A DNA stretch of 64,000 bases, taken from positions 116,332 to 180,331 of the forward strand of contig JAKTNI010000004.1 of the NCBI GenBank assembly GCA_029593505.1. Reading direction: 5' to 3'. Below, piece by piece: positions 9,935-19,204 of the stretch. Position numbers and translations under genes: made by a program. Positions within the stretch are counted from its first letter, which is position 1. Every line of letters starts with the position of its first letter. The notes under the pieces were generated by a model, which was not told where the DNA came from, did no database searches, and worked only from the letters and a program-made list of their open reading frames with translations. The DNA is from Streptococcus suis. GTDB taxonomy: Bacteria > Bacillota > Bacilli > Lactobacillales > Streptococcaceae.

Positions 9935-12280
9935 TTAAGCTTGACCTGAAACTTCAGCAGCGTGGTCGTCCATTGAAAGAACTTCGTGGAAGACACGTTG
10001 AGTCAATTCAGTTTTTTGCTCTTTAGTGAGGTATTTCGTGTTTACGCAGTATCCAGAGATACGAACGATAACATCTTCACCTGCCATAATCTTATCATAC
10101 ACATCATTTAAGTCCATGACGTTCAAGTTTACGTGCTGACCACCTTGTTCAAAGTAACCGTCAAGAATGGTTACCAAGTTTGTTACTTGCTCATCAAATG
10201 TTTTACCAAGAGCTTTTGGTGACACTTGAGTAGTCAATGAGATACCATCATTAGCATGTTTGAAGTCAAGTTTTGAAAGAGTATTCAAGTTTTGCAACCA
10301 ACCACCACGTGATTTAGATGTTGGGTTAGCACCTGGTGGGAAGAATTCTACTTTCGAAGTATTGACAGAGCCATCTTCGTTTAGGAATACACCGCGGTGT
10401 ACTGGTGAATTACCTGTTTGCTTAGAGTAAGCAACGTTTGAAGTGATGGTCAAGATTGATACAGCAGCTTCTGCATTCTTGTATAGCTTATGTTTGTTCA
10501 AACGAGTGAAGAACGCTTCCATGAGCCATTTTGCAATGTCATCTACACGGTCATCATCTTCACCATAACGTGGGAAGTCACCTGTTACTTCGTAGTCATA
10601 GATAAAGCCGTCTTCGTCACGAATTGGTTTCACTTGTGCATACTTGATAGCTGATAGTGAGTCAACGGTATTAGCGAAACCACAGATACCGAATCCCATA
10701 TTGGCACGAAGATGAGTTGGCAAGAATGCCATTTGAACAGCTTCGTAGTTGTATTTATCTGTCATGTAGTGAATGATATTCATTGCATCTACATATGTAT
10801 CTGTCAACCAGTCAAGAGCTTTTTCAAAGTTTGCGATAACTTGATCGTAGTCAAAAATATCAGAAGTATTTGGTTCAACACAATCAAATACTTTGTAATC
10901 TTTGTGAACATCATCGTAACCGTTGTTCCAGCTTGAAAGAAGAGCTTTTAGAACGTTTACGCGAGCACCAAAGTATTGAATGTTATGACGTTTTTCTTCA
11001 CTTTCTGGATCAAGTGGAGATACACAACAAGAAATACATGACATTTCGCCATAACCATCTTTTGCCATTGTTGTCACACCTTCGTATTGGATAGAAGAGT
11101 GTTTGTGGCTCATAGCCATACAGTAGCGACGGAATGAGTATGGTAATTTATCTGACCAAAGAACAGTCAAGTTTGGCTCTGGAGAGTTACCGATGTTGTC
11201 AAGTGTATTCAAGAAGCGGTAATCCATTTTAGTAACACGGTGGCGACCGTCGTTACCCATACCTGCCATTGATGTTGTCAAGAATGTTGGGTCACCAGAG
11301 TAGATTTCATCGAAGGCTTTTGTACGAGCGAATTTCACTGTACGAAGTTTCAATACGAAGTCGTCAACAAATTCTTGAATTTCTGATTCTGTAAATGTAC
11401 CACGAGCCAAGTCACGTTCAGCATAGATATCAAGAACGATTGGCACCCGACCAAGAGAAGTTGCAGCACCGTTGATAACACGACATACAGCCATGAAAGC
11501 AATGTTTGTCCATTGGATAGCTTCTTTAGTGTTCATCGCAGGTTTGCGAACATCAACACCATAATGATCTCCAAGACGAACAACTTGTTGCAATGCTTGA
11601 TACTGCATGTTGATTTCTTCGCGAAGACGGATTGATTCTTCATCAATTTCAGTGATAGCATTCCAGTCAGCTACTTTTTCTTCCATCAAGTAGTCTGCAC
11701 CATATAATGCCAAACGAGCGTACATACCGATGATACGACCACGTGAATAGGCATCAGGTAGACCTGAAACGTGGTGTGAGTGGCGAGCACGACGGATATC
11801 AGCTGTGTAAGCACGGAAAATACCGTCGTTTACAGTTGTTGCATGTTTTGTATAGATTTCATGAAGTAGTGGATCAGGAGTATAGCCGTTTTCAATCAGA
11901 GTAGTTTCAGCCATACGAATACCACCACGTGGCATGAAGTTCAATTTGAATAATTCATCATTTTGGATACCGAAGATGAGTTCGTTTTCTTTATCAATGA
12001 AACCAGCTGGAATATCTGCAATAGAAGTAGCACGGTCAATATCCATTGGGAAACGAGTATCTTCGTAGTGAGCTTTTGTTTCTTCGATAATTTTTTTGAT
12101 ACGAAGCGAACGTTCAGTTGGACCTGCTAAGAAGCTTTCATCTCCATCATATGGAGTGTAGTTGGCTTGAACGAAGCGAGTTACACTTGCCTTATCTTGC
12201 CAATCAGTACCTTTGAAACCTTCCCAAGCTTGGGCAAAAATGTCTTCTGCAACATTTTTTGTTTTAACTTTTGTTGACAT
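9935..12280 (-). CDS. pflB: Formate acetyltransferase (pyruvate formate-lyase)
   Basis: 781 residues. Converts pyruvate and CoA to acetyl-CoA and formate in anaerobic mixed-acid fermentation. The catalytic adjacent cysteines are in [13 protein letters not shown] and the C-terminal glycyl-radical loop is [12 protein letters not shown] (usually RVSGYAV), with the Gly conserved. The oxygen-sensitive radical is installed by PflA, which is not in this window. It is monocistronic between its own promoter and terminator and divergent from dinB. Confidence 0.95.
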   Translation of the reverse strand: MSTKVKTKNVAEDIFAQAWEGFKGTDWQDKASVTRFVQANYTPYDGDESFLAGPTERSLRIKKIIEETKAHYEDTRFPMDIDRATSIADIPAGFIDKENELIFGIQNDELFKLNFMPRGGIRMAETTLIENGYTPDPLLHEIYTKHATTVNDGIFRAYTADIRRARHSHHVSGLPDAYSRGRIIGMYARLALYGADYLMEEKVADWNAITEIDEESIRLREEINMQYQALQQVVRLGDHYGVDVRKPAMNTKEAIQWTNIAFMAVCRVINGAATSLGRVPIVLDIYAERDLARGTFTESEIQEFVDDFVLKLRTVKFARTKAFDEIYSGDPTFLTTSMAGMGNDGRHRVTKMDYRFLNTLDNIGNSPEPNLTVLWSDKLPYSFRRYCMAMSHKHSSIQYEGVTTMAKDGYGEMSCISCCVSPLDPESEEKRHNIQYFGARVNVLKALLSSWNNGYDDVHKDYKVFDCVEPNTSDIFDYDQVIANFEKALDWLTDTYVDAMNIIHYMTDKYNYEAVQMAFLPTHLRANMGFGICGFANTVDSLSAIKYAQVKPIRDEDGFIYDYEVTGDFPRYGEDDDRVDDIAKWLMEAFFTRLNKHKLYKNAEAAVSILTITSNVAYSKQTGNSPVHRGVFLNEDGSVNTSKVEFFPPGANPTSKSRGGWLQNLNTLSKLDFKHANDGISLTTQVSPKALGKTFDEQVTNLVTILDGYFEQGGQHVNLNVMDLNDVYDKIMAGEDVIVRISGYCVNTKYLTKEQKTELTQRVFHEVLSMDDHAAEVSGQA

Positions 12281-12326
12281 GAGGATTCTCCTTTTGTGTA
12301 TTTGGTATCATACCATTACGCCCCTC

Positions 12327-12355
12327 ATTATACCACTTTCATAGGTTTTCCACAA
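12327..12355 (-). promoter_or_regulatory. Promoter of pflB
   Basis: Minus strand: -35-like TTGTGG (complement of 12350-12355), 17-bp spacer, -10 TATAAT (complement of 12327-12332). The AT-rich DNA beyond it (12360-12415) has TGAAAATAATTTCA-like repeats but no clear cre core. Confidence 0.6.
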
Positions 12356-12505
12356 GATAAAAATGCATGAAAATAAATGAAAATAATTTCACAAATTTTG
12401 AAAATGACCAGAGAATGATTGTATTATTTTTCACGAACTTTAGGTAAGATAAGGGAGAAAATAATGATTTTAATTAAGCTCATTATAATTGAAGCTAAAA
12501 TACGG

Positions 12506-12511
12506 TATAAT
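12506..12511 (+). promoter_or_regulatory. -10 element of dinB
   Basis: TATAAT 22 bp before the GGAG/ATG start. The -35 is not convincing. Its position inside the upstream open frame (which opens at 12419) argues that translation starts at 12533. Confidence 0.6.
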
Positions 12512-12532
12512 AACATTTGGATAGGAGTTACT

Positions 12533-13600
12533 ATGTTAATTTTTCCATTGATTAATGATACCTCCAGAAAGATTATCCATATGGATATGGATGCTTTTTT
12601 TGCGGCGATTGAAATTAGAGATAATTCAAGTTTGAAGGGGAAACCTGTTGTGATAGGAGCAGATCCTAGACGCTCTGGAGGTCGGGGAGTAGTTGCTACT
12701 TGTAACTATGAAGCGCGTGTTTTTGGTATTCGCTCAGCTATGTCTTCAAAAGAAGCTTATGAACGTTGCCCTCAAGCTATTTTTATTTCAGGTAATTATG
12801 AGAAGTATAAAGAAACTGGTCAGCAGGTAAGAAGGATTTTTTACCGCTATACAGACTTAGTGGAGCCGATGTCTATCGATGAAGCGTATCTGGATGTAAC
12901 AGAAAACAAATTAGGTATTCGTTCAGCTGTCAAAATTGCTAAACTTATCCAATATGATATTTGGAATGAATTACAACTGACGGCATCTGCTGGTGTGTCC
13001 TATAATAAATTTTTGGCAAAAATTGCTTCTGACATGGAAAAGCCAAAAGGGCTAACTCTTATCTTACCAGAAGATGCACAAAGAATACTAGCTAATCTTC
13101 CCATTGAGAAATTTTATGGTGTAGGAAAAAAGACTGTGAACCGTCTTCATGAAATGAATATTTATACGGGTCAAGATCTACTAAGTGTACCAGAAATGGT
13201 GCTAATTGATACATTTGGGCGTTTTGGCTATGATCTCTATCGTAAAGCCAGAGGTATTTCAAATGCACCTGTCAAAGTGAATCGTGTACGCAAATCAATT
13301 GGCAAAGAAAAAACCTATCGGAAAATATTGTATAGTGAAGAGGATATTCTAAAAGAACTAGCCAAGCTCTGCCAACGAGTAGCACATAGTTTAGTAACAC
13401 ACGGAAAAAAAGGTAGAACGATTGTTCTCAAAGTTCGTTACAATGATTTTTCAACGATGACGAAACGCTACAGTTTGGAAGAAGTTACAGATCAGGCAGA
13501 ATTGATTGAAAGACAAGTTCGTTACTTATTTGAAGAAGTCGGTCAATCAGATAAAGGAATTCGTCTGCTTGGGGTGACCGTGACCAATTTTCAAACTTGA
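12533..13600 (+). CDS. dinB: DNA polymerase IV (Y-family translesion polymerase)
   Basis: 355 residues from the ATG at 12533, which has GGAG 5 bp upstream; the frame opens earlier (12419) but that part precedes the -10. Y-family motifs are [14 protein letters not shown] (first acidic residues) and [10 protein letters not shown] (catalytic Asp-Glu). The little-finger domain follows residue 230. It is error-prone lesion bypass synthesis, working with the beta clamp; the C-terminus ends TVTNFQT without an obvious QLxLF clamp motif. No LexA-type box was seen. Confidence 0.93.
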   Translation: MLIFPLINDTSRKIIHMDMDAFFAAIEIRDNSSLKGKPVVIGADPRRSGGRGVVATCNYEARVFGIRSAMSSKEAYERCPQAIFISGNYEKYKETGQQVRRIFYRYTDLVEPMSIDEAYLDVTENKLGIRSAVKIAKLIQYDIWNELQLTASAGVSYNKFLAKIASDMEKPKGLTLILPEDAQRILANLPIEKFYGVGKKTVNRLHEMNIYTGQDLLSVPEMVLIDTFGRFGYDLYRKARGISNAPVKVNRVRKSIGKEKTYRKILYSEEDILKELAKLCQRVAHSLVTHGKKGRTIVLKVRYNDFSTMTKRYSLEEVTDQAELIERQVRYLFEEVGQSDKGIRLLGVTVTNFQT

Positions 13601-13642
13601 GTTCTGTTTCGGTCTGTGATAGACTAACAAAAAGGAGAGAAG

Positions 13643-13807
13643 ATGCAAATTTCAAGTAGATTTACCGTTGCCAGCCATATCTTGATTCTCTTGGCTCTGG
13701 AAGGAGAAAAAGCAAAACAGACCAGCACCCATAGCCTCAGCGATTGGCAGATATTCCACAGGGAAATCCGGTGTATCTTTCAGCATAGCTGTCAACTGGA
13801 CCTATAA
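13643..13807 (+). pseudogene. Truncated Rrf2-family regulator
   Basis: A strong ribosome-binding site (AAAGGAGAGAAG) and 54 codons beginning MQISSRFTVASHILILLA, the conserved N-terminus of Rrf2/BadM regulators (normally about 140-150 aa). After about residue 27 the family similarity stops and the frame runs into unrelated sequence to a stop at 13805. The DNA-binding helix is only partly present. It reads as the 5' scar of a deletion whose other end is the oxidoreductase remnant that follows. Confidence 0.75.
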
Positions 13808-14001
13808 TCAGCCCAGCTGCTTATTTTGATGCAGAAGGTTCAAAGACAGGCGCTTACACTATTGCTGGCGAGGTTTTCCAAGTCAATGCCCAAGGTGAAA
13901 GCTATATTAGTTATGCCGACTACGCTGTGGCTTTGGTTGACATTGCTGAAAAAAGGTGGCTACCAGCAGGAACGAATTTCCATATTTGCATAAAAAATTA
14001 A
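13745..14001 (+). pseudogene. 3' remnant of an NAD(P)H-binding (NADH-flavin reductase-like) oxidoreductase
   Basis: In shifting frames one reads VNWTY, then ISPAAYFDAEGSKTGAYTI, GESYISYADYAVALVDIAE and GGYQQERISIFA, the C-terminal third of the atypical SDR/NmrA-like NADH-flavin reductases that commonly neighbour Rrf2 regulators. At least two single-base shifts are needed: an extra A after VNWTY (about 13807) and an extra A in the AAAAAA run near 13951. The N-terminal Rossmann part is missing. It is dead beyond reasonable doubt. Confidence 0.75.
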
Positions 14002-14010
14002 ATGGTCTAA

Positions 14011-14047
14011 AAGATAGTTCCCATCAAGGAACTATCTTTTTATTTTT
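14011..14047 (+). terminator. Terminator after the reductase remnant
   Basis: An 11-bp perfect stem AAGATAGTTCC / GGAACTATCTT, 6-nt loop, then TTTTATTTTT. Confidence 0.9.
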
Positions 14048-14089
14048 GTCTCGTATTAATATAAACAAAAAATCAAAAAGGGGACCGAT

Positions 14090-15068
14090 ATGACTCACTT
14101 GCTTTGTCCCAATCCAGCTCTGGACCGTACGCTACTTGTTGAAAAGAATATTCCCTTGCAACCGACGGAGGTGAGGGATTATCCTGGTGGAAAAAACTTC
14201 AACGTGGCTCATGCCCTCCGTGAAAATGGTGTGACAGACTACACCATTCATACTATTTTGGGTGGGCAGATTAGTCGCTATATTCAGGAGCTTAATGCTG
14301 ATAGTGGAAATGTCCTGCGGGTGGTTGAAAATGGGCAGAATACTCGGACGTGTAATATCTATGTTGAAACCAGTACAGGCGATGTGGCACTATTTTATGA
14401 AAAAGGTTTTGAACTAATTGCGGAATTACTTGACCAATTCACTCGCTAGATAGAGGATAGTTTACAAGACGGGGACTTCTTAGTCTTCTAGGGCAGTCTG
14501 ATGAAGGGGTTGCCGGATGATTATATAAAAGGTTTTATTGAAAAATATCCAGAGGTCATGACCGTCGTAGATACTAGTGGAGATGCCTTACAGGAAGTCT
14601 ATCAAGCTAGACCATCCCTTATCAAAATCAATAATGAAGAGCTGAAAGATATTTATCCAGAGCTAGATGAAGAAAGTCCTGAAGCTATTTTAGGTATCCT
14701 GAAAGAAGTGACTCCTCATGAGAATATCATCATCACCATGGGAGACAAGAGTAACCTAGCTAAGATTGGTCAGTGCTTCTTCCGTATTCAGTCTCCTAAG
14801 AAAGAAGCGTGTAATCCTATTGCAGCAGGGGATTTCTATCTGGGCTTGTTAGTCAAGGGAATCAGTCAAGGTCAATACCCCAGAAGTCTTTTTGAAGGAA
14901 GCGGCAGCCTTTGCAACAGCCAATTGTTTGAATTATTTTCCAGAGGTTGAAGCAGAGCTGTTTGCAGAAATTTTAGATAAGGTAGTTTTCAAAGAGGTGC
15001 AATACATACTCTCTATTAGCATTTATTTTTTGATATTATTCAAGAACGATATTTTTAGAAAGTCTTAG
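14090..15068 (+). pseudogene. Inactivated PfkB-family sugar-phosphate kinase (LacC/FruK-like)
   Basis: A ribosome-binding site (AAAGGGGA) precedes MTHLLCPNPALDRTL, the start of the 1-phosphofructokinase/tagatose-6-phosphate kinase family. The same frame continues with PGGKNFNVAHAL but has stops at 14447-14449 and 14489-14491; the second sits in LVF*GSLMKGLP, where the family has SGSLP. A one-base insertion in the CCCC run at 14878-14881 then moves the 3' end to another frame (YPEVFLKEAAAFATANCLNYFPEVE...), ending at 15068. The substrate-binding GG and the C-terminal AAGDFYLG Asp (normally GAGD) survive. Three independent lesions mean no functional kinase. Confidence 0.88.
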
Positions 15069-15080
15069 TGCGATAATACA

Positions 15081-15115
15081 AAAAAGCAAATAGCAACTCG
15101 TGCTATTTGCTTTTT
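15081..15115. terminator. Bidirectional terminator
   Basis: A perfect 15-bp stem AAAAAGCAAATAGCA with its complement at 15101-15115 and a 5-nt loop; it serves the minus-strand lipoprotein gene and the plus-strand pseudogene. Confidence 0.92.
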
Positions 15116-15137
15116 AATAAATGCTAGATACAATTTG

Positions 15138-15821
15138 TTATTCTACCTTATCCAAGGTTACAAATACATTAGGTTCTGATACTAGGTTATATTTAGCTTC
15201 GACAGCTGGATCAGTAGGATTTCCCCACATAACGACCTTATATTGTCCACCTTCTAGGATAAATCCTGGTGCAATTCTTCCTCCCAATCCAGTCATTCCA
15301 GGGAGAAGGGCAGAATATTCTCCCTCTGCTCCACGGATTAGGTAGTGGTTTGGAGCATATTCAACTAGGTCTGTAATTCGAGCTGTGTAGGTATGGATGA
15401 GATGCTCTCCTTCCTCATCTTCACTAAGCCGAAAATCTTCATAAGTAGTAAAGGTACCGTCTGCGCTGATAGTTACCTCAACATTACGTGCTTGTTGGCT
15501 ACTTCCTTGCCATTTTCCAACTAGACTGTCGGGGATAGTGGTAGCTGGTAGGGTTAAGAGCTGAGTATGAGTCGTTTCGGTACTTAGGACACTTTCTTCG
15601 TCTTGAGAATTCTGAGTCTCCTGTTTTTGTTGACTAGCCTCTGCTGATGAATTGGCTTCAGTTGTAGTTTTTTGGGAACTAGCAGGCTGGGAGGAGCTAG
15701 TCTGCTTGGTATTTGTCTGGGTCGTTTTACTGATGGGAGTTTCCGACTTGCTTGATGCGCAAGCTGTTAAAAGGCAGGTTACAGAAAGCAACAATACTGA
15801 GTAGTTGAATATCTTTTTCAT
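15138..15821 (-). CDS. Lipoprotein of unknown function with Ser/Thr/Gln-rich linker
   Basis: 227 residues. A type II signal peptide ends in the lipobox LTAC with Cys21, so the protein is anchored on the outer membrane face. Residues about 24-90 are a low-complexity S/T/Q/K linker; the globular part begins near SLVGKWQGSS and looks beta-rich (VEVTISADGTFTTYEDF), the kind of module found in several streptococcal lipoproteins of unknown function. Single gene with its own hairpin. The 15840-15935 upstream stretch is very AT-rich. Confidence 0.8.
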   Translation of the reverse strand: MKKIFNYSVLLLSVTCLLTACASSKSETPISKTTQTNTKQTSSSQPASSQKTTTEANSSAEASQQKQETQNSQDEESVLSTETTHTQLLTLPATTIPDSLVGKWQGSSQQARNVEVTISADGTFTTYEDFRLSEDEEGEHLIHTYTARITDLVEYAPNHYLIRGAEGEYSALLPGMTGLGGRIAPGFILEGGQYKVVMWGNPTDPAVEAKYNLVSEPNVFVTLDKVE

Positions 15822-15938
15822 TTGAATGACCTCCGTTTATAAATTCCATTTATAAATAGAGTATAGCAAATAAAAACAAGTTTGTCAACATAAAATTGTA
15901 ATATTTGTAACACATATGTAACAAAAGAAATATTTTTG

Positions 15939-18431
15939 TTACTTAAGGTTAAAAAATTCTTCAATATCTGCCTGATCTATGCCAATCATGGGGTCGATGG
16001 TTAGCAGGTTGTCCACAGTCAGAATATATTCTCTGGGTTGGGCACTTGTTTTTTCTGGCTGGTCTTGGTCAAGAAGGGACAGTTGCTGGCTGTTTTTTGT
16101 TACGGGCTCTGTTTGTTTTGGCTTATCTGACTGGCCAGGTGGCTGGGTTTGCGTGGCTGTGGCTGTTTTGCTTTCATTGTTTTCAGTCAGGGTTTTCTTA
16201 CTGTTCTGCTCTGCCATTTCCCCTTGGAAACGTGGGACCAGATAGGTTTTTCGGACGGTTCCGGCGTTTTTGACGGCGTAGTCGAAGGCGGAGATTTCGC
16301 CTAGGAGGATGAGCTTGCTCTTGGAGCGGGTGATGGCTGTGTAGACCAGGTTGCGCTGGAGCATGCGGTGGCTGGTGCGCGTGATAGGAAGGATGACGAC
16401 CTGAAACTCGCTGCCTTGGGACTTGTGGATGGACATGGCATAGGCCAGGGTAATCTTGTACCATTCATTGCGTGGATAGGTGACCTCGCTACCGTCGAAG
16501 TTGATGGTAATCTCGTCCTGCTTGGAGTCGGTGTACTTGGCAGGTAGGAGGTCGGTGATGTAGCCCAAATCACCATTGAAGACATTGGCCTCGGCATCGT
16601 TGACTAGGTGGATGACTCGGTCGCCTTGGCGGAAGGCTTGCTCGTTGTGGAGGAATTCCAGCTCTCCGTCTTCTAGGGGATTGAGCAGGGCCTGGGTCAT
16701 GGTGTTGAGTTGGTCAATACCTGCTGGACCTCGATACATGGGGGCTAGTATTTGAACTTCTTGAGCAGGAATTCCTGACTTTATAGCGGCTGTTACAATA
16801 CGCTCAATCATGGCTGGGATCTGTTCGTTGTGAACTTCGAAATAGGATCGATCAGGTTTTTTATCGGAAAAATCAGGTGGTAAACTTCCTTTTCGAATCT
16901 GACTGGCTAGGGTAACAATCGTAGAGTCTTCTGATTGGCGATAAATTTTATCTAGGGTAATACTAGGTAATTTCGTAATATTTAGTAAATCTGCTAATAC
17001 CTGTCCGGGACTGACAGAAGGTAATTGCTCCGCATCGCCGACAATCAGAACTTGGGTTTGGGAAGAGATGTTCTGAAAGAGCTGGTTTGCCAACCAAGTA
17101 TCTACCATAGAAAACTCATCCACGATGATAAAGTCGGCATCCAAATAATCATCGCGGTAGGATTCGTCCTGACCTTCAACTAATCCTAGATGACGATGAA
17201 TAGTCGCAGCAGGTAAGCCTGTGAGCTCATTCATCCGACGAGCAGCTCGACCAGTTGGAGCGGCTAGAAGGACAGGGCATTCTTCTCGGTTGCGCGTTAG
17301 GTCAATCTTATGCAAGATGGCATAGACCGCGATAATACCGTTGATAACGGTTGTTTTTCCGGTGCCTGGACCTCCCGTTAGGATAAATAAGGGGTTGGTA
17401 ATAGCTTGGATAATGGCTTCTTTTTGAATCGCATCATAGGTGAGTGCAGAGATACTTTCTAGCTCTGTAATAGCAGCCTCGACATCTGCTCGTGGAAATG
17501 GTTTAAAGCCATTTTGTCCCATTAGACGCGTTAATTGTTTGTAAATTCCTTCCTCAGCAAAGTAGAGGCTATTATCAAAAATTTTAGTTCCTTCTTGTTG
17601 AACTTTTCCCTCTTGGATTAGTCCTGTCAGCTCTTGTGCTACGAGTGCAGGATCTAATTCGATATGACGAGACTTCTCCAACAGTTCAATGCTTGTTTCC
17701 AATAGGGCTTTTGCTTCCACATAGGTATCACCTGTTTCCATGGAACGATTAAGGAGACAAAACAACATTCCTGCTCGGAAGCGTTGAGGAGAATCACTAG
17801 CAATGCCGAGACTTTCAGCGATTTTATCAGCAATTGTAAAGCCAAGACCTTGTACATCCTCAACCAATTGATAAGGGTTTTCCTCTATGATTTGAAGTGT
17901 TTTTTCTTTGTATTGGTCATGGATGTGGAAAGCGAGTTTATTGGGGATGCCATATTCTGCTAGCTTGGATAAAATCATCTCCGTTCCATAGTTCAGCCGG
18001 AGTTTCTCAACAAAAGCTTGCATGTTTTTTCGAGAAAGTCCGGTAATTTGGCTCAGTTTTTCTGGTTCTGCTAGGATATTGTCAATGGTATTTTCACCAT
18101 ATAATTGAACAATTTTTTCAGCTGTTTTTCGCCCAATGCCTTTAAACTGATCGCTAGAAAAATACTTGACCAAACCAGCAGAAGTTGGTTTGCTTTTTTC
18201 GTAGCGAGTGATTTGGAGTTGTTGACCATATTTAGGATGGGTGACTAGATTACCGTAGAAAGAATAGTCCTCCCCTTCCATAATATCGGCAATTGTTCCG
18301 GTGACAATGATCTCATAATCATCGTACTCAGCATTGGTATCAGCAATTTCTAGGAGTAGAATTTTATAAAAATTACTTGGATTTTCAAAAATAATCCGAT
18401 CAATTGTTCCGCTAAAATAGATTTCAGTCAT
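15939..18431 (-). CDS. recD2: RecD2-type SF1B helicase (RecD/TraA family, ATP-dependent exoDNase alpha subunit-like)
   Basis: 830 residues. 5'-3' DNA helicase not associated with RecBC in Firmicutes, implicated in replication-fork and mismatch-repair maintenance. It has an N-terminal OB-like/HhH region (GIGRKTAEKI about residue 95), Walker A GGPGTGKTT (about 353), Walker B FIIVDEFSMVD, motif III GDAEQLPSV, and C-terminal UvrD-like motifs (ITLAYAMSIHKSQGSEF, YTAITRSK). A low-complexity S/T/Q/K tail (about residues 735-800) precedes a conserved end. The coding bases 16200-16700 are strikingly GC-rich compared with the rest of the gene (see findings). Upstream neighbours are lepB and rnhC. Confidence 0.93.
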   Translation of the reverse strand: MTEIYFSGTIDRIIFENPSNFYKILLLEIADTNAEYDDYEIIVTGTIADIMEGEDYSFYGNLVTHPKYGQQLQITRYEKSKPTSAGLVKYFSSDQFKGIGRKTAEKIVQLYGENTIDNILAEPEKLSQITGLSRKNMQAFVEKLRLNYGTEMILSKLAEYGIPNKLAFHIHDQYKEKTLQIIEENPYQLVEDVQGLGFTIADKIAESLGIASDSPQRFRAGMLFCLLNRSMETGDTYVEAKALLETSIELLEKSRHIELDPALVAQELTGLIQEGKVQQEGTKIFDNSLYFAEEGIYKQLTRLMGQNGFKPFPRADVEAAITELESISALTYDAIQKEAIIQAITNPLFILTGGPGTGKTTVINGIIAVYAILHKIDLTRNREECPVLLAAPTGRAARRMNELTGLPAATIHRHLGLVEGQDESYRDDYLDADFIIVDEFSMVDTWLANQLFQNISSQTQVLIVGDAEQLPSVSPGQVLADLLNITKLPSITLDKIYRQSEDSTIVTLASQIRKGSLPPDFSDKKPDRSYFEVHNEQIPAMIERIVTAAIKSGIPAQEVQILAPMYRGPAGIDQLNTMTQALLNPLEDGELEFLHNEQAFRQGDRVIHLVNDAEANVFNGDLGYITDLLPAKYTDSKQDEITINFDGSEVTYPRNEWYKITLAYAMSIHKSQGSEFQVVILPITRTSHRMLQRNLVYTAITRSKSKLILLGEISAFDYAVKNAGTVRKTYLVPRFQGEMAEQNSKKTLTENNESKTATATQTQPPGQSDKPKQTEPVTKNSQQLSLLDQDQPEKTSAQPREYILTVDNLLTIDPMIGIDQADIEEFFNLK

Positions 18432-18459
18432 ACTTTTTTTGAATGTCCTTATGAAAAAT

Positions 18460-18508
18460 AGGAGAGATAAAGGAATACATGCTGTTGCAAGATTCCCTTA
18501 TTCTCCTT
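18460..18508 (-). terminator. Hairpin between lepB and recD2
   Basis: Imperfect arms AGGAGAGATAAAGGAAT and ATTCCCTTATTCTCCT around a 14-nt loop; on the minus strand it is followed by ATTTTTCAT. It probably attenuates read-through from rnhC-lepB into recD2. Confidence 0.55.
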
Positions 18509-18561
18509 TTGTACAGGGGAAGTTATTAGTGAGTAGTTTTTGTTGATTTGAAGCTGTTTTT

Positions 18562-19197
18562 TTATTTTACTGTTCCAATGTGTTTGATTGGCCAAATACG
18601 AAATACGATTTCTCCTTTAATATCATCTCGCGCAAATGTTCCGACTTGTCGACTGTCCAGCGATACTAGTCGGTCATCTCCCATTAAGAAATACTGTCCT
18701 TTAGGAACGGTAACGCTGAAATCAATATACCCGTTTGCATCTTGTGTAAAGGCTTGAGCAGACTGTGCTAGGACTTGGAAATTTTTGTTATAAGAATAAA
18801 TTTTTTGAAGTTTATCTTGTTGGAAGGCTGTCAAGTATTCTGCTAGATAAGGCTCGTCTACTTGTTCGTTGTTAATATATAAAATATCATTTTCGTAGCG
18901 GATAGTATCTCCTGGCATACCAATGACACGTTTAACAATCAATTTTTCTTTGCCATTTGCATCTAATTCACTAGCCACAACAATGTCAAAGCGGTCAATT
19001 GAAGTTGTTTTTAGCATGATGAGTTTTTCTTGGTGTTGAAGTGTTGGGTCCATAGAATGCCCATCTACAGATACGGGGCTCCAAATATAGAGACGACTAG
19101 TCAATACAGCTACTAGGAAAAAAATGAATAGCCCCCACTCTTTTAGAAACTTGCTCACTGGTGAATGTTTAGCCATTTGTTTATTGTTGATGATCAT
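18562..19197 (-). CDS. lepB: Signal peptidase I
   Basis: 211 residues. Membrane-anchored serine protease that cleaves signal peptides of exported proteins. One N-terminal membrane segment (about residues 20-38), catalytic Ser48 in VDGHSMDPT and Lys89 in IVKRVIGMPGD; the later MGDDRLVSLDSR box is also present. GAGG precedes the ATG by 5 bp; MAKHSPVSK seven codons in is an alternative start. It follows rnhC after only 7 bp, so the two are co-transcribed. Confidence 0.95.
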   Translation of the reverse strand: MIINNKQMAKHSPVSKFLKEWGLFIFFLVAVLTSRLYIWSPVSVDGHSMDPTLQHQEKLIMLKTTSIDRFDIVVASELDANGKEKLIVKRVIGMPGDTIRYENDILYINNEQVDEPYLAEYLTAFQQDKLQKIYSYNKNFQVLAQSAQAFTQDANGYIDFSVTVPKGQYFLMGDDRLVSLDSRQVGTFARDDIKGEIVFRIWPIKHIGTVK

Positions 19198-19204
19198 GGT
19201 GTCC

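Noticed and set aside
12360..12415. CcpA site upstream of pflB
   Set aside because: TGAAAATAATTTCA-like symmetry is present but the central CG of a cre is missing.
12419..12532. Upstream start for dinB at 12419
   Set aside because: The -10 element lies inside this extension and the family N-terminus begins just after ATG 12533, which has a good RBS.
14090..14950. Two intact small kinases (14090-14449 and 14501-14950)
   Set aside because: They are pieces of one PfkB gene in the same frame split by stops, and a third piece continues in another frame.
16198..16597. Long antisense and alternate-frame ORFs in the GC-rich part of recD2
   Set aside because: High GC removes stops by chance; the frames have no RBS, and the recD2 helicase frame is clearly the coding one.
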